In this document: positions 1 through 9,047 of the stretch, in pieces
Layout of the letters: the number at the start of each line of letters is the position of its first letter
Numbering within the stretch: the stretch's first letter is position 1
Source of the DNA: UBA1926 sp036732005
GTDB lineage: Bacteria > Planctomycetota > Phycisphaerae > Phycisphaerales > UBA1924
Reading direction: 5' to 3'
DNA: 64,000 bases
Assembly: GCA_036732005.1 (NCBI GenBank)
Contig: DAINDF010000006.1
Coordinates: 124,001 to 188,000 of the forward strand
Notes under the pieces: generated by a model
Seen by the model: the letters and a program-made list of their open reading frames with translations, nothing else
What the model was told of the DNA's origin: nothing
Database searches by the model: none
Made by a program: the position numbers and the translations under genes

Positions 1-51
1 TGCGAGGCCGCAATTCCTGACACACCCCGAATCGAACCCGCGGGCCGAGGG

Positions 52-1506
52 TCATTCCGGATCGGGGCGGGTCATCGCGTCGGGATCGAGCAGCCGGGCA
101 AGCTCGGCTTCGGGCAGGACCTTGTCCTCCCGCGCGATCTGGCGGACCGTCTTGCCTGTGGCGTAGGCCTTCTTCGCCATCGCCGCGGCCTGGTCGTACC
201 CGATGACGGGGGCGAGGCTGGTGCACATCGCGAGCGAGCCCTCGATGAGGCCCGAGCAGCGTTCGGCGTCGGGCTCGAGCCCGTTGAGCAGGTTGTCGGT
301 GAAGACATGGCAGGTGCGCGCGAGCAGGTGGATCGAGTCCATGACCGCGGCCGCCATCACGGGCATCGCGACATGCAGGTCGAGGATGCCCCCGATGCCC
401 CCGAGGCCAGCGGTCGTGACCGCGGCGTCGTTGCCGATGACCTGGCAGCAGACCATGATCGCGGATTCGCAGATGACGGGGTTGACCTTGCCCGGCATGA
501 TGCTCGACCCGGGCTGCACGGCGGGGAGCCTGAGTTCGCCGATGCCGCACCGCGGGCCGCTGCCCATCCAGCGGATGTCGTTGGCGATCTTGGAGATGCT
601 GACGGCGATCGTGCGCAGATCGCCCGAGACCTCGACGAACCCGTCCTTGGCGTGCTGGGCCTCGAAGTGGTTGGCGGCCTCGCGGAAGTGGATGCCGGTC
701 TCCTCGGTCAGTTCCGCGGCCACCAGCCCGGCGAACCTCGGGTGGGTGTTGATCCCGGTGCCGACGGCCGTGCCCCCGATCGGGAGTTCGCCCAGGACAT
801 GGAGGGCGCGGTGCAGGCGCTCCTTGGCGTGCGCGATCTGGGCCGCGTAGCCGCTGAACTCCTGCCCCAGCCGGATCGGGGTGGCGTCCTGGAGGTGGGT
901 GCGCCCGATCTTGACGATCCCGTCCCACGCGGCGGCCTTCGCCTTGAGGGCGGCCTCGATCTTCTCGAGCGCGGGGAGGAGTTCTTCCTTGATCGCGCCG
1001 GCGGCGGCGATGTGCATCGCGGTTGGGAAGGTGTCGTTGGACGACTGGCTCATGTTGACATGGTCGTTGGGGTGAACACCTCCCCGCTCGATGTAGGCCG
1101 GGTCCTTGCTCTTGCCGATCGGCTCGCCCTTGGCGAGGCAGACGAGGTTCGCGACCACCTCGTTGACATTCATGTTGGTGCTCGTGCCGCTGCCGGTCTG
1201 GAAGATGTCCACCGGGAAGTGGCGGGCGAGGCCGCCCTGCTTGGGCAGCCCCCGGTCGATCTCGCGGCAGGCCTGCTCGATCGCGTCGGCCCGGGCGTCG
1301 TCGAGCCGGCCCAGCCTCCGGTTGGCCTCGGCGCAGGCGGCCTTGAGGTGGGCGAAGGCCCGGATCACCCCGTCGGGCACGGGCCTGCCCGACACCGGGA
1401 AATTGAGCACGGCCCGCTGGGTGCTCGCCCCGTAGAGCACATCCGCCGGCACGGTCATGTCGCCCATCGAGTCCTTCTCAACGCGGGTCGGGTGGGTCTC
1501 GGCCAT
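52..1506 (-). CDS. fumC: Fumarate hydratase class II
   Basis: Catalyses the reversible hydration of fumarate to L-malate in the TCA cycle, in the cytoplasm. The 484-residue product has the usual length for the tetrameric, iron-free class II enzyme. It carries the superfamily signature GSSIMPGKVNP near residues 332-342, the N-terminal substrate region with SGTSTNMNVNEV, and HPNDHVNMSQSSND further on. The ATG start is preceded by AAGGAG at about 7 nt. The gene is transcribed away from the transglutaminase-like gene, with about 100 bp of shared upstream DNA. The fumarase, aspartase and argininosuccinase families share this fold, but the motif set fits FumC best. Confidence 0.95.
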   Translation of the reverse strand: MAETHPTRVEKDSMGDMTVPADVLYGASTQRAVLNFPVSGRPVPDGVIRAFAHLKAACAEANRRLGRLDDARADAIEQACREIDRGLPKQGGLARHFPVDIFQTGSGTSTNMNVNEVVANLVCLAKGEPIGKSKDPAYIERGGVHPNDHVNMSQSSNDTFPTAMHIAAAGAIKEELLPALEKIEAALKAKAAAWDGIVKIGRTHLQDATPIRLGQEFSGYAAQIAHAKERLHRALHVLGELPIGGTAVGTGINTHPRFAGLVAAELTEETGIHFREAANHFEAQHAKDGFVEVSGDLRTIAVSISKIANDIRWMGSGPRCGIGELRLPAVQPGSSIMPGKVNPVICESAIMVCCQVIGNDAAVTTAGLGGIGGILDLHVAMPVMAAAVMDSIHLLARTCHVFTDNLLNGLEPDAERCSGLIEGSLAMCTSLAPVIGYDQAAAMAKKAYATGKTVRQIAREDKVLPEAELARLLDPDAMTRPDPE

Positions 1507-1607
1507 CGGGTGCTCCTTGCGAACTGGGGTGCGTGGAATCGTAGTTCGGGCCCCGCCGCAACGACGGCCCGGTGGGGTGGTACGCTGGAGGGGGGGAGGG
1601 TCGCATC

Positions 1608-2861
1608 ATGCCCACCGTGAGCCGCCGCACCGCTGTTCTGACCGCCTTGCTCCTGATGCCCGCGGCCTCGGCCATCGCGGGCCCGGACGATCCTCCGGAG
1701 AACCCGTTCCTCGAGTACGCCGAGCCCCAGAACTGGACCTGGCGTGTCCAGGTCGATGTGACCGCGTACGAGCGGTCGGACAAGTTCGGCTTCGAGGTGC
1801 AGGCGTGGAACTTCGACACGCTGGCGCTGATCTTCCCGCTGATGCGGGAGACCGGGGCCTCCGTGGCCGATCCGCGGGACGCGCGGGGCGAGCTCCGCGT
1901 CGGGGACCGCGTGTACACCGCGGAGTTCAAGCTCATCGATGGGTACCACTCCGACGCCGCGTACGGGCGGTGGGACGCGGCGGGGCTGGTGGGCGTGCGG
2001 GACATCTCGCTGGTCTACGAGGCCCGCGCCCGCGCGTGGGAGACCACGCTCAACGAGCAGGCCGCCTCCCGCATCGGCTGGCCTCAGGGCGACTGGCCCA
2101 CGGAGGCCCGCGGGACCTTCGAGCCGCAGTTCGGCGTTGAGTTTGCCGCGAGGGGCGAGCCGACGACGCGCGCGATCGACGAGCGCCTCAAGCAGTGGAC
2201 GGACGGCAAGGACCCCAAGTCGATCCCGCCGCTGACGCTCGCCAAGTACCTCGCGGGCCGCGTGCTCGAGGGCGTGCAGCCCGTGGGGGACGGGCTCCAG
2301 CAGGGGCGCTCGCGCACCCGCAGGGGCTTCGAGGGCTTCCGCCTCCAGGGCGCCGACCGGACGGTGCAGTCGGGCCGCGGCTCGCCGTTCGACATGGTGG
2401 CGGCCCTGGCCGGCGTCTACCGCCGCGCGGGCCTGCCAGCCCGCATCGTGATCGGGCTGCGCGAGTACGACGAGTACGACACCACCGATGTGACCCAGGA
2501 GAAGGACCTCGACGGCGAGTCCGGGCTCCACGCGATCGTCGAGTTCTTCCTCTTCGACGAGAAGACCGGCGAGCAGGGGTGGATCCCCGTCGACATTCTC
2601 CAGATGCGCAAGCAATCGTCCCGGGCCCGCCCCCTCGAGCAGCCCTGGCCCTACTTCGGCACGCACCCCGAACTCGACCACTTCATCCCGATCGCGATGC
2701 ACTTCCACCCGCCGACGACCGTGCGCGCGTACGGCTCGGCCGGGCTGTGGGGCTGGTTCGTGACCCCCGAACCCCCGGCCACGGCGTTCCAGCAACTCAC
2801 CTTCTCGAGCTTCAACACGCCCGTGCGCGGGGGCGAGCCCGCCAGGCCGAGGGGCGACTGA
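1608..2861 (+). CDS. Secreted transglutaminase-like protein lacking the catalytic Cys
   Basis: A 417-residue exported protein with a signal peptide (MPTVSRR, then a hydrophobic stretch ending near AIAGPDD). Residues about 255-330 look like a transglutaminase core: a helix with AGVYRRAGLPARIV, a His in GLHAIVEF (about H308) and an Asp in WIPVDI (about D329). In active relatives the start of that helix carries the nucleophilic Cys; here the stretch reads GRGSPFDMV, so the position is Ser or Pro. The protein may be a non-catalytic member or use another residue. The ATG at 1608 is chosen because a GGAGGG-rich Shine-Dalgarno precedes it and it opens the signal peptide. The family is inferred from motif order only. 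Confidence 0.6.
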   Translation: MPTVSRRTAVLTALLLMPAASAIAGPDDPPENPFLEYAEPQNWTWRVQVDVTAYERSDKFGFEVQAWNFDTLALIFPLMRETGASVADPRDARGELRVGDRVYTAEFKLIDGYHSDAAYGRWDAAGLVGVRDISLVYEARARAWETTLNEQAASRIGWPQGDWPTEARGTFEPQFGVEFAARGEPTTRAIDERLKQWTDGKDPKSIPPLTLAKYLAGRVLEGVQPVGDGLQQGRSRTRRGFEGFRLQGADRTVQSGRGSPFDMVAALAGVYRRAGLPARIVIGLREYDEYDTTDVTQEKDLDGESGLHAIVEFFLFDEKTGEQGWIPVDILQMRKQSSRARPLEQPWPYFGTHPELDHFIPIAMHFHPPTTVRAYGSAGLWGWFVTPEPPATAFQQLTFSSFNTPVRGGEPARPRGD

Positions 2862-2902
2862 TCGGCCCGCACCCCGGCGCATTGGATCCGGCGCATTGAA
2901 AA

Positions 2903-2975
2903 TGGCCCCGCCGAGATTCGAACTCGGGACCGAGCGATTATGAGTCGCCTGCTCTAACCGCTGAGCTACAGGGCC
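2903..2975 (-). tRNA. tRNA-Ile2 (anticodon CAT, lysidine-modified type)
   Basis: A complete 73-nt cloverleaf is encoded on the minus strand. The acceptor stem GGCCCTG pairs with CGGGGCC, the T-arm loop is GTTCGAATC, and the anticodon loop is CTCATAA with anticodon CAT. The anticodon arm GGCGACTCATAATCGCT matches the Escherichia coli minor tRNA-Ile (ileX type) rather than elongator tRNA-Met, so it probably reads AUA after TilS converts C34 to lysidine. The CCA end is not encoded. Confidence 0.88.
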
Positions 2976-3117
2976 GGGGGGGCTTCGTGGGCCACCGCAG
3001 AAAGACTAGCCGGAGCCCGCGTCGCCGTCACGGGAGATCGGGCCGGGCCGAGTTGCTCGACCGGTCCGTTTCACCGGGTCGGTTCGCTGGCCTGGGCTGC
3101 GGACTCGGTCCACCGAC

Positions 3118-3378
3118 TCAGTCCACCGGCTCGACCGCCGTGACCCCGGGAACGCGTTCGCGGAGGTTTTGCTCGATCCCCGCCTTCAGCGTGATCGAAC
3201 TCGACGGGCACCCCACACACGCCCCGTGGAACCGCACGCGGACCACGCCCCCGTCGGTCACCTCGATCAGCTCAAGGTCGCCCCCGTCCGCTTGGATCGC
3301 GGGGCGGATCCGGCCCAGCACCTCCGCGACCCGCTCGAACAGCGATCCGGCTTTCTCCGCGTCCCGTGTCACCGTCAT
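3118..3378 (-). CDS. NifU C-terminal domain iron-sulfur scaffold
   Basis: An 86-residue protein consisting only of the NifU C-terminal (Nfu) domain, which holds a transient [4Fe-4S] cluster and passes it to target proteins in the cytoplasm. Visible features are IRPAIQADGGDLELIEV near residues 24-40 and the cluster-binding CxxC (C54-V-G-C57) inside GACVGCPSS. It starts 69 bp from the divergent lipoprotein gene, so the two may share a promoter region. The ATG at 3378 is the only start that keeps the family's usual length. Much longer reading frames on this strand are GC-driven shadows. Confidence 0.9.
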   Translation of the reverse strand: MTVTRDAEKAGSLFERVAEVLGRIRPAIQADGGDLELIEVTDGGVVRVRFHGACVGCPSSSITLKAGIEQNLRERVPGVTAVEPVD

Positions 3379-3447
3379 CACCTCGCCCAATCCGCCCGGC
3401 GTGTCGCCGCCGCGTCCGGGCCCCTTGTGGTGGTAGAGTTCCGCATC

Positions 3448-4995
3448 ATGCTCACCACCCCTCGGGTCCACACCCCGCGCGTCGCCGCTTGGCGGGTTCT
3501 CGCCTCGCTCTTCATCGTAGGCCTTGGGCTTCTGCCGGCCGCGTGCTCGGCGTCGCGGCCCACCGACACGCCGATGCTCGACACACGCAACCCCGAGCTC
3601 CGGGTCAACCAGCGCCTCGAAGCCGCGGAACTCGCCTGGGAGAACGCGCAGACCGACCCGGCCCTGCGTGCCAAGGCCCGTGAGATCTTCAAGTCGCTCG
3701 TCTGGTCGAGCGAGACGCCCCGGCCGCTGCGCCTTCGGCTTGCGGAGATGCTCCTGCTCGACGCCTCCCCCGAGGGCCTCGCCGATTCGCGGTCGTTCAC
3801 CGTGCTCCGCCTCCCGACCGAATCGGATCGGGCGGTGGTCGGCATGATGGCGCTCGCCGCCGCCACGAACAACTGGACGGACGCCGGCCCGTCGCTGATC
3901 CGCTGCCTCGCCGAGCCGCTCGACGATGTCGACGACCGCGACCGGGTCGAGTCGATGGCGCTCCAACGCCTCAACCCGGGCCGCACGCTCGAGAGCATCG
4001 CGTTCGGGTACTTCTCCGACCCAGGCGTGTCGGCCGGCCCGCGCGAGATCGGGTGGGGCTCGCGGGTGCAGGCCGACGCGTGGACGCTCCTGTCCCGACT
4101 CGACCCCGGCGGAGCGACGCGGCGTGAACTCGTCCGCGGGACCGGCGCCGCGGCGATGGGCCCCTCGGGCCCGCTGCTCCAGGTCCTCCGCGCCGGGGTC
4201 GACGAACTGGGCGTGATCCCCTCGACCGCGATGGAACTCGAGTGGCTCCGTTCGCTGCGTGACCGCGACGACGCGAAGAACGCCGCGTGGTGGCAGGAGG
4301 TCTCCTCGATCGTCGCGACGCTCGGCGGGCCCCAGCGCGAGGGCCTGCAGCTCCGCCACCTCGAACCGCTCCGCATCGCCGCGGCGCGGTCGCCTGGGTG
4401 GCTCGGCGCGGGGCGCGATGAACTCCTGCTCATCCTCGCCGATCGGCTCGAAGGCCGGGCCTACAACCGCCGCACCGCGGAGATCGACGGCGTCAAGGCC
4501 AACTCCCGCGAACGCCTGCGCGACTGGGCCGATTCGCTGGCGTGGGGCGACGCCCTCTCCATCCTCGTGATCGACGCCGCCGTCGCCGAGCCCGGCATCG
4601 CCGACGCGATCCTCAAGCAGGCCATGCTCGACCGCGAGGACAGAAAGACCGAGTACGGCGGGGTGCTCGAGGCGGCCGACCGCGGGGACGGAACCCCGGG
4701 CCCCGCCCGGGCCGTGCTCTTCCCGCCGCGCCCGCGGGACCGCGTGCACGACGAGCGCTTCGTCGCGAGCACGGACATGATCGCCTACTCCGACCGGGCC
4801 TTCGCGCACTACCACCTCCAGGTCCAGCGCCCGAAGAACTACGAGTACGCCGGGCCCTCCGGGGGCGACCTGCGCTACGCCCGCCTGAGCGGGCGCAACT
4901 GCGTCGTGTTCACCTCGCTCGCCGCGGACCGGCTCGGCGTGGACTACTACCAGCCCGACGGCGCCGTGATCGACCTCGGGGAGATCCCCCGCTGA
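3448..4995 (+). CDS. Predicted lipoprotein, unknown function
   Basis: A 515-residue protein. It has a lipoprotein signal: a hydrophobic run followed by LLPAAC with the lipidated Cys at residue 33, so it is probably anchored in a membrane and faces the periplasm. The rest is soluble and largely helical, with Leu/Ala/Arg-rich segments that could form helical repeats, and a C-terminal part with a YEYAGPSGGD stretch. No enzymatic motif was recognised. It stops 9 bp before the M48 protease gene on the same strand, which suggests co-transcription and possibly a shared envelope quality-control role; that link is inference. Confidence 0.75.
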   Translation: MLTTPRVHTPRVAAWRVLASLFIVGLGLLPAACSASRPTDTPMLDTRNPELRVNQRLEAAELAWENAQTDPALRAKAREIFKSLVWSSETPRPLRLRLAEMLLLDASPEGLADSRSFTVLRLPTESDRAVVGMMALAAATNNWTDAGPSLIRCLAEPLDDVDDRDRVESMALQRLNPGRTLESIAFGYFSDPGVSAGPREIGWGSRVQADAWTLLSRLDPGGATRRELVRGTGAAAMGPSGPLLQVLRAGVDELGVIPSTAMELEWLRSLRDRDDAKNAAWWQEVSSIVATLGGPQREGLQLRHLEPLRIAAARSPGWLGAGRDELLLILADRLEGRAYNRRTAEIDGVKANSRERLRDWADSLAWGDALSILVIDAAVAEPGIADAILKQAMLDREDRKTEYGGVLEAADRGDGTPGPARAVLFPPRPRDRVHDERFVASTDMIAYSDRAFAHYHLQVQRPKNYEYAGPSGGDLRYARLSGRNCVVFTSLAADRLGVDYYQPDGAVIDLGEIPR

Positions 4996-5004
4996 TCCCC
5001 CGGC

Positions 5005-6435
5005 ATGACGCACCTCTTCATCATCGTCGTGCTCGTCTCGCTCAGCCTCGCCGGGGGGTTCGACACGGGGCTTGCCCGCGGGGTTCCCGCCTGGTTCCTC
5101 GCCGCGATGGTGGGCGCGCCCTACGCCGTTCTCGCCGCGGTCGCCGCGCTGGCGACCGGGCTGTGCGTCCGCCGTCTCGACCGCCGGGGCGATCCCGCCG
5201 CGGTCCGGTGGTCCCACCGGGTGCTCAGCGGGATGCGGCTGCTCGGGCTTGCCTGGCACCTCGTCACGGTCTTCGGGCTGGGCCTGCTGCCGCTGGTGCG
5301 GTCCGTCACGGGCGACCTGGTCCTCGTCGATGAACTCCTCGCCGCCGCCCCCGCGCTGGGGCTGCTGCTCTTCAGTTTCCGGCTCGCGCACCCGGTCGAG
5401 GCCCGCCTGCGGGCGGCGATGCTCGTCCGCGAACTCGACGAGGGCAGGCCGATCTACGCCTTCCCGCCGCCCTGGCGGTATGTCCTCGCCACCGCCCGCA
5501 ACAACGCGGCGATCATGGCGTTGCCGCTCACGCTCATCCTGGGCTGGTCCGAGGCGCTCGACCGCATCGTTGCCGCGACGGGCCTCGACGCGACCACCCC
5601 GTCGGCCACGCTGCTCATCCCGCTGGTGCAGATCGTCGGCGCGCTCACCGTCTTTGCGCTCATCCCCCCGGTCATGGTCCGGGTCTGGGACACGGTCCCG
5701 GTCCCGCGGGGAGAACTCCGCGACGGGCTCGAGCAACTCGCCCGGGCGCACCGCGTCCGTGTCCGCGATTTCCTGATCTGGCGCACGGGCGGCGCGATGC
5801 TCAACGGCGCCGTCATCGGGCTCACCCCCTGGCTCCGCTACATCGTCCTGACCGACTCCCTGCTCGACCACCTCCCGGAGCGCGAGGTCGAGGCCGTCGC
5901 CGCCCACGAGGTCGCCCATGTCCGCAAGCGGCACATGCTCTGGCTCGCCGTCGCGGTGCTCGGCTCGGCCATGCTGCTCGGCGAGACCGCCGAACTCATC
6001 GCCGGGGCGATCGGTCTCGGGCCGGTTCTCTCCGCCTGGGCGGTCGGGGCGGTGTCGCTCGCGGGGGTCCTCATGGTCCTCGGGCTGGTCAGCCGGCGAT
6101 TCGAGTGGCAGGCCGACGCCTTCGCCGCCCGCCACCTCACCGGGGCGACCCCCGTTGTCACCCACGACGCCGCCGAGGCCATGTCCTCCGCCCTCGCCCG
6201 CGTCTCCCGCCTCAACGGCATGCCCGAGCGACGCTTCACCTGGCGGCACGGCTCGATCGCCGCGCGCCGGACCCGGCTCGAGCGGCTCATCGGGCTGCCC
6301 GCCGCCCGACTGCCGATCGACCGGCAGGCCCGCGTGCTCATGGTCCTCGCCGCGGTCGCCTTCGCCTTCGGCGCGGCCTTGAGCGCGGCCAACATTCTCC
6401 AACGCGGACCGTTCGGGCCGAGCTCGTTGCCCTGA
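5005..6435 (+). CDS. M48 family integral membrane zinc metalloprotease
   Basis: A 476-residue multi-pass membrane protein with a cytoplasm-facing zinc protease domain, related to the HtpX/Ste24 family that degrades damaged or misfolded membrane proteins. Several hydrophobic segments occupy the first 240 residues. The zinc motif HEVAHVRKRH lies at residues 301-310, with H301 and H305 as ligands and Glu302 as catalytic base. The third ligand is probably E367 in FEWQADAFA, the usual ExxxD arrangement. A further membrane pair sits between these motifs and one segment near the C-terminus. The gene follows the lipoprotein gene by 9 bp. It is longer than HtpX (about 290 residues). Confidence 0.86.
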   Translation: MTHLFIIVVLVSLSLAGGFDTGLARGVPAWFLAAMVGAPYAVLAAVAALATGLCVRRLDRRGDPAAVRWSHRVLSGMRLLGLAWHLVTVFGLGLLPLVRSVTGDLVLVDELLAAAPALGLLLFSFRLAHPVEARLRAAMLVRELDEGRPIYAFPPPWRYVLATARNNAAIMALPLTLILGWSEALDRIVAATGLDATTPSATLLIPLVQIVGALTVFALIPPVMVRVWDTVPVPRGELRDGLEQLARAHRVRVRDFLIWRTGGAMLNGAVIGLTPWLRYIVLTDSLLDHLPEREVEAVAAHEVAHVRKRHMLWLAVAVLGSAMLLGETAELIAGAIGLGPVLSAWAVGAVSLAGVLMVLGLVSRRFEWQADAFAARHLTGATPVVTHDAAEAMSSALARVSRLNGMPERRFTWRHGSIAARRTRLERLIGLPAARLPIDRQARVLMVLAAVAFAFGAALSAANILQRGPFGPSSLP

Positions 6436-6829
6436 TAGACCCGCCGTTACCGGCCCTGCCGGAGGGTTCCCGCCCGGCGCGAGGGCCCAGGAGGCCCCAT
6501 CCCGATGCGCCGAGGCGGGCGGAGATTCCAAACAGAAACAGATCGTAACAAGTTCCGATCAACCTAAAGATATCCGTATTTGAATGCGCCGGAAAGGGTG
6601 CACTCCGTCCCAAGAGCGGCCCTCAGCCCCCGCCACCCTGAGATTGGGCCGAAAACGCGGCGGCGTGATGGGTTTGGTCGCGGTGGGGGGCGTCGGTGTA
6701 TACCCCAGTTTTTTGGAGATGGCCCTTGATCCGGGGCCTGGAATCGGGAAACTGTAACAGTTCCGAGCGCTGGTTCCGCGGTGAGCGGCCCAGTTCAAAG
6801 ACAAGACACCGTTTCAAGGAGAGACAAGC
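6436..6829. other. Non-coding leader region of a PEP-CTERM gene
   Basis: This 394-bp gap holds no convincing gene. Composition drops locally around 6530-6590. A short element, GTAACA(A)GTTCCGA, occurs twice in the same orientation, at 6545-6558 and 6754-6766; the second lies within the small palindrome AACTGTAACAGTT. AAGGAG precedes the downstream ATG at 6830. The region probably carries the promoter of the exported protein gene, but no clear -35/-10 pair could be chosen. Confidence 0.4.
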
Positions 6830-7528
6830 ATGACTCGTATCGCCACCCTTTTGAGCGCCGGGCTCCTGATCGCGCCCGTCGCCTCCGCCGCCAATGTCGG
6901 CGTCGATGATTCGTCCGCGCCCTGGATCGGGTTCATGAATGTGTTCGAGCTGCCCTCCAACGGCGGCGGGTTCGTCTTCGGCAGCGGCTGGGGCGTGCCC
7001 GACCTCGTCGCCAACTTCGACGACGGCGTGCCCAGCATCACCATGTCGCCCAACACCATCGGCGACCCCAACGAGTTCTGGTACCAGGAAGCCCCGGGCG
7101 GCGATCCGAACGACCCGAACAACGGCGGCCCCGGCGCGCCCGGCAACAAGATCATGGAGGCCAACCTCTTCCAGCAGATCACCGGCGGCCTGTCGGGCCA
7201 GACCGTGACCTTCTCGGGCTATGTGCTCTCCAACACCTTCACCGACGCCCACCAGGCGAAGATCTTCATCCGCGACTTCGCCTCCGATTTCTCCTCGTTC
7301 AACGAGACCGCGATCGACGCCACCGAGGGGGCGTTCAGCATCAGCCTCGACACCATCGCCGACGCGAGCCGCCATGTGCAGTGGGGCTTCCAGGTCAAGG
7401 GCGTGAATGTCTGGGCGACCGATGTCGATCCGTTCGGCAATGTCGTCTTCTCCAGCATCCCGACGCCCGCCTCCCTCGCCCTGCTGGGCATGGGCGGCGC
7501 CGTCGCCGCCCGCCGCCGCCGCGCCTGA
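6830..7528 (+). CDS. PEP-CTERM-type exported protein
   Basis: A 232-residue exported protein of unknown function. It has a signal peptide (MTRIATLLSAGLLIAPVASA) and a C-terminal sorting signal of PEP-CTERM type: IPTPASLALLGMGGAVAA followed by RRRRA. Such tails are thought to be cut by exosortase and to place proteins in the envelope or extracellular matrix. The central part is rich in Gly, Asn and Asp and looks like a beta-sandwich domain. The motif is the VPTP-like variant rather than literal Pro-Glu-Pro. A strong Shine-Dalgarno AAGGAG precedes the ATG, and a terminator hairpin follows. Confidence 0.82.
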   Translation: MTRIATLLSAGLLIAPVASAANVGVDDSSAPWIGFMNVFELPSNGGGFVFGSGWGVPDLVANFDDGVPSITMSPNTIGDPNEFWYQEAPGGDPNDPNNGGPGAPGNKIMEANLFQQITGGLSGQTVTFSGYVLSNTFTDAHQAKIFIRDFASDFSSFNETAIDATEGAFSISLDTIADASRHVQWGFQVKGVNVWATDVDPFGNVVFSSIPTPASLALLGMGGAVAARRRRA

Positions 7529-7567
7529 GCAGGCCCCGGCCTCGCGGAGTCCGTCCTGTCCACACCG

Positions 7568-7601
7568 AAGGCCGCCGGCATCCCCGGCGGCCTTCATGTT
7601 T
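7568..7601 (+). terminator. Hairpin terminator after the PEP-CTERM gene
   Basis: A perfect 11-bp inverted repeat, AAGGCCGCCGG with CCGGCGGCCTT, around a 5-nt loop (7568-7594), followed by a short T-containing tract CATGTTT. It lies 40 bp after the stop at 7528 and 34 bp before the next gene. Confidence 0.7.
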
Positions 7602-7634
7602 GCACCCCGCCCCCGCCGGCCCCATACTGCCGGC

Positions 7635-8036
7635 ATGCGCCACGCCCTGTGCCGATCAGTCCTGCTCGTGGTCCTGCTCGGGCTCCTGCCGGCGTGCGCC
7701 GTGTCGAGGCACGACCAGCTCCGGTCCCGCGCCAGGCAGGTCGAGAAGACGCTCACCGCCGAGCGCGACCGCGCCCTGACCCTTGAACCCCCGCGATCGC
7801 GCGAGCGGCTCGACCACCTCTCTTCCATGCGGATCGCCCTCACCGCCGTCAATCTCGCCCTCGCCGCGGTCCCGCGCCTCGTCGCGCCCCCCGACCGCCC
7901 GCTCGCCTACGACACGATCGAGCAGGCCTACGACACGATCGAGTGGAACATCCCGCTCCCCGCGTCGCAGACCCGGGCGTTGCCGCCCGCGTTCCTGGGC
8001 AACCGCTTCGATCCCGACCGCCTCGTCGACCGCTGA
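7635..8036 (+). CDS. Small predicted lipoprotein
   Basis: A 133-residue protein with a clear lipoprotein signal: MRHALCRS, a hydrophobic run and LLPAC with Cys21 as the lipidated residue. The mature part is helical and rich in Arg and Leu, and contains a short internal duplication, YDTIEQAYDTIEW. No domain was recognised. Its end is 32 bp before the next gene on the same strand, with which it may be co-transcribed. Confidence 0.68.
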   Translation: MRHALCRSVLLVVLLGLLPACAVSRHDQLRSRARQVEKTLTAERDRALTLEPPRSRERLDHLSSMRIALTAVNLALAAVPRLVAPPDRPLAYDTIEQAYDTIEWNIPLPASQTRALPPAFLGNRFDPDRLVDR

Positions 8037-8068
8037 GCCCGGGCGGCACGCGTCGCTACCATCGCCCC

Positions 8069-9040
8069 ATGCCGCTGCCCACCGTGCTCATGACCGAGGT
8101 CATCCGCTCCTCTCACCAGGGCCAGAGCCACGGCGGCGCGCACCTCGTCAACCTCGAGACCGGCGAGCACCGCCGCGTGCTCGACTGGAACGAGATGGCC
8201 ATCGACTGGTCCGGGCGGGGCGGGGGGCGCGGCCTCCGCGGCATCGCCTTCCACAACGACATCGTCGCGATCGGCGCCGGCAACGAGATCTTCCTCTTCG
8301 ACCCGGCGTTCACCCCGCTGGGCTCCTACCCCGCGCCCTACTGCCGGGACTGCCACGAGATCGCCGCCGACAACGGCGTGCTGTACATCACCGCCACCGG
8401 CTACGACGCCGTGCTCGAGTTCGATCTCGCGCAGCGCCGCTACACCGCCGGCTATCGCTTCGGCTTCGAGACCGTGCAGATCGGCGGGCCGCAGGGGCCG
8501 CGTTCGGTTCCCGGGGTCGTCGCGCGCCGGTTCGATCCGAACGCCGCGAGCGGGCCCGCGCCGTCGGACACCATGCACATCAACATGGTCTCCCGCCGCG
8601 ACGGACGCACCTTCATCGCCGGCACCGGGCTCGACGCCCTGCTCGCCTCGCCGCCGGGGTCGAGCGAGGGGCTCTACCGCGCCGTGGCCGTCGTTCCGAC
8701 CATGACGCACAACTGCCAGCTGTTCCGCGACGGGGTCATCTACAACGCCACCGCCTCCGAGCGGATCGTCTACGCCGACCCGAAGGGCGCCGTGCGCGTC
8801 GCCCTGCCCATCCCGCGCTTCCCGAGAGACCGGCTGATCAACCACGGGCTCCCCGAGGACCACGCCCGCGCCGATTTCGGGCGCGGCCTGGCCTTCACCG
8901 ACAACGGGCTCGTCATCGGCGCGTCCTCGCCCTCGACGATCACCGCGTACGACCTCGAGTCCGGTCGCGTGGTCACGAGCGTGAACCTCACCGCCGATGT
9001 GCGCAACGCGCCGCACGGCCTCGAGATCTGGCCCTACTGA
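8069..9040 (+). CDS. Predicted beta-propeller protein, unknown function
   Basis: A 323-residue protein without a signal peptide, so presumably cytoplasmic. It shows repeated beta-strand units with alternating hydrophobic residues and Gly/Asp turns, such as IVAIGAGNEIFLFD, GVLYITATGYDAVLEFD and GLVIGASSPSTITAYDLESGRVV, as expected for a six- or seven-bladed propeller resembling SMP-30 or NHL-type proteins. His-containing motifs (CRDCHEIAADNG, TMTHNCQ, LINHGLPEDHARADFGRG) could mark a functional centre at the propeller mouth. No exact family was recognised. The start has no strong Shine-Dalgarno; the ATG at 8069 keeps the first strand intact. Confidence 0.68.
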   Translation: MPLPTVLMTEVIRSSHQGQSHGGAHLVNLETGEHRRVLDWNEMAIDWSGRGGGRGLRGIAFHNDIVAIGAGNEIFLFDPAFTPLGSYPAPYCRDCHEIAADNGVLYITATGYDAVLEFDLAQRRYTAGYRFGFETVQIGGPQGPRSVPGVVARRFDPNAASGPAPSDTMHINMVSRRDGRTFIAGTGLDALLASPPGSSEGLYRAVAVVPTMTHNCQLFRDGVIYNATASERIVYADPKGAVRVALPIPRFPRDRLINHGLPEDHARADFGRGLAFTDNGLVIGASSPSTITAYDLESGRVVTSVNLTADVRNAPHGLEIWPY

Positions 9041-9047
9041 CCCGCCC

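Noticed and set aside
1..51. Part of a tRNA at the window edge (TTCGATT-like T-loop on the minus strand)
   Set aside because: The flanking bases do not form a T stem and no cloverleaf is possible.
2903..2975. Elongator tRNA-Met
   Set aside because: The CAT anticodon fits, but the anticodon arm sequence GGCGACTCATAATCGCT and the GGCCC acceptor match minor tRNA-Ile2 better.
3118..6531. A minus-strand reading frame of more than 1100 codons
   Set aside because: It is antisense to the lipoprotein and M48 genes, is rich in Arg/Gly/Glu/Pro as expected for GC-driven shadows, and only its last 86 codons form a recognised domain (NifU).
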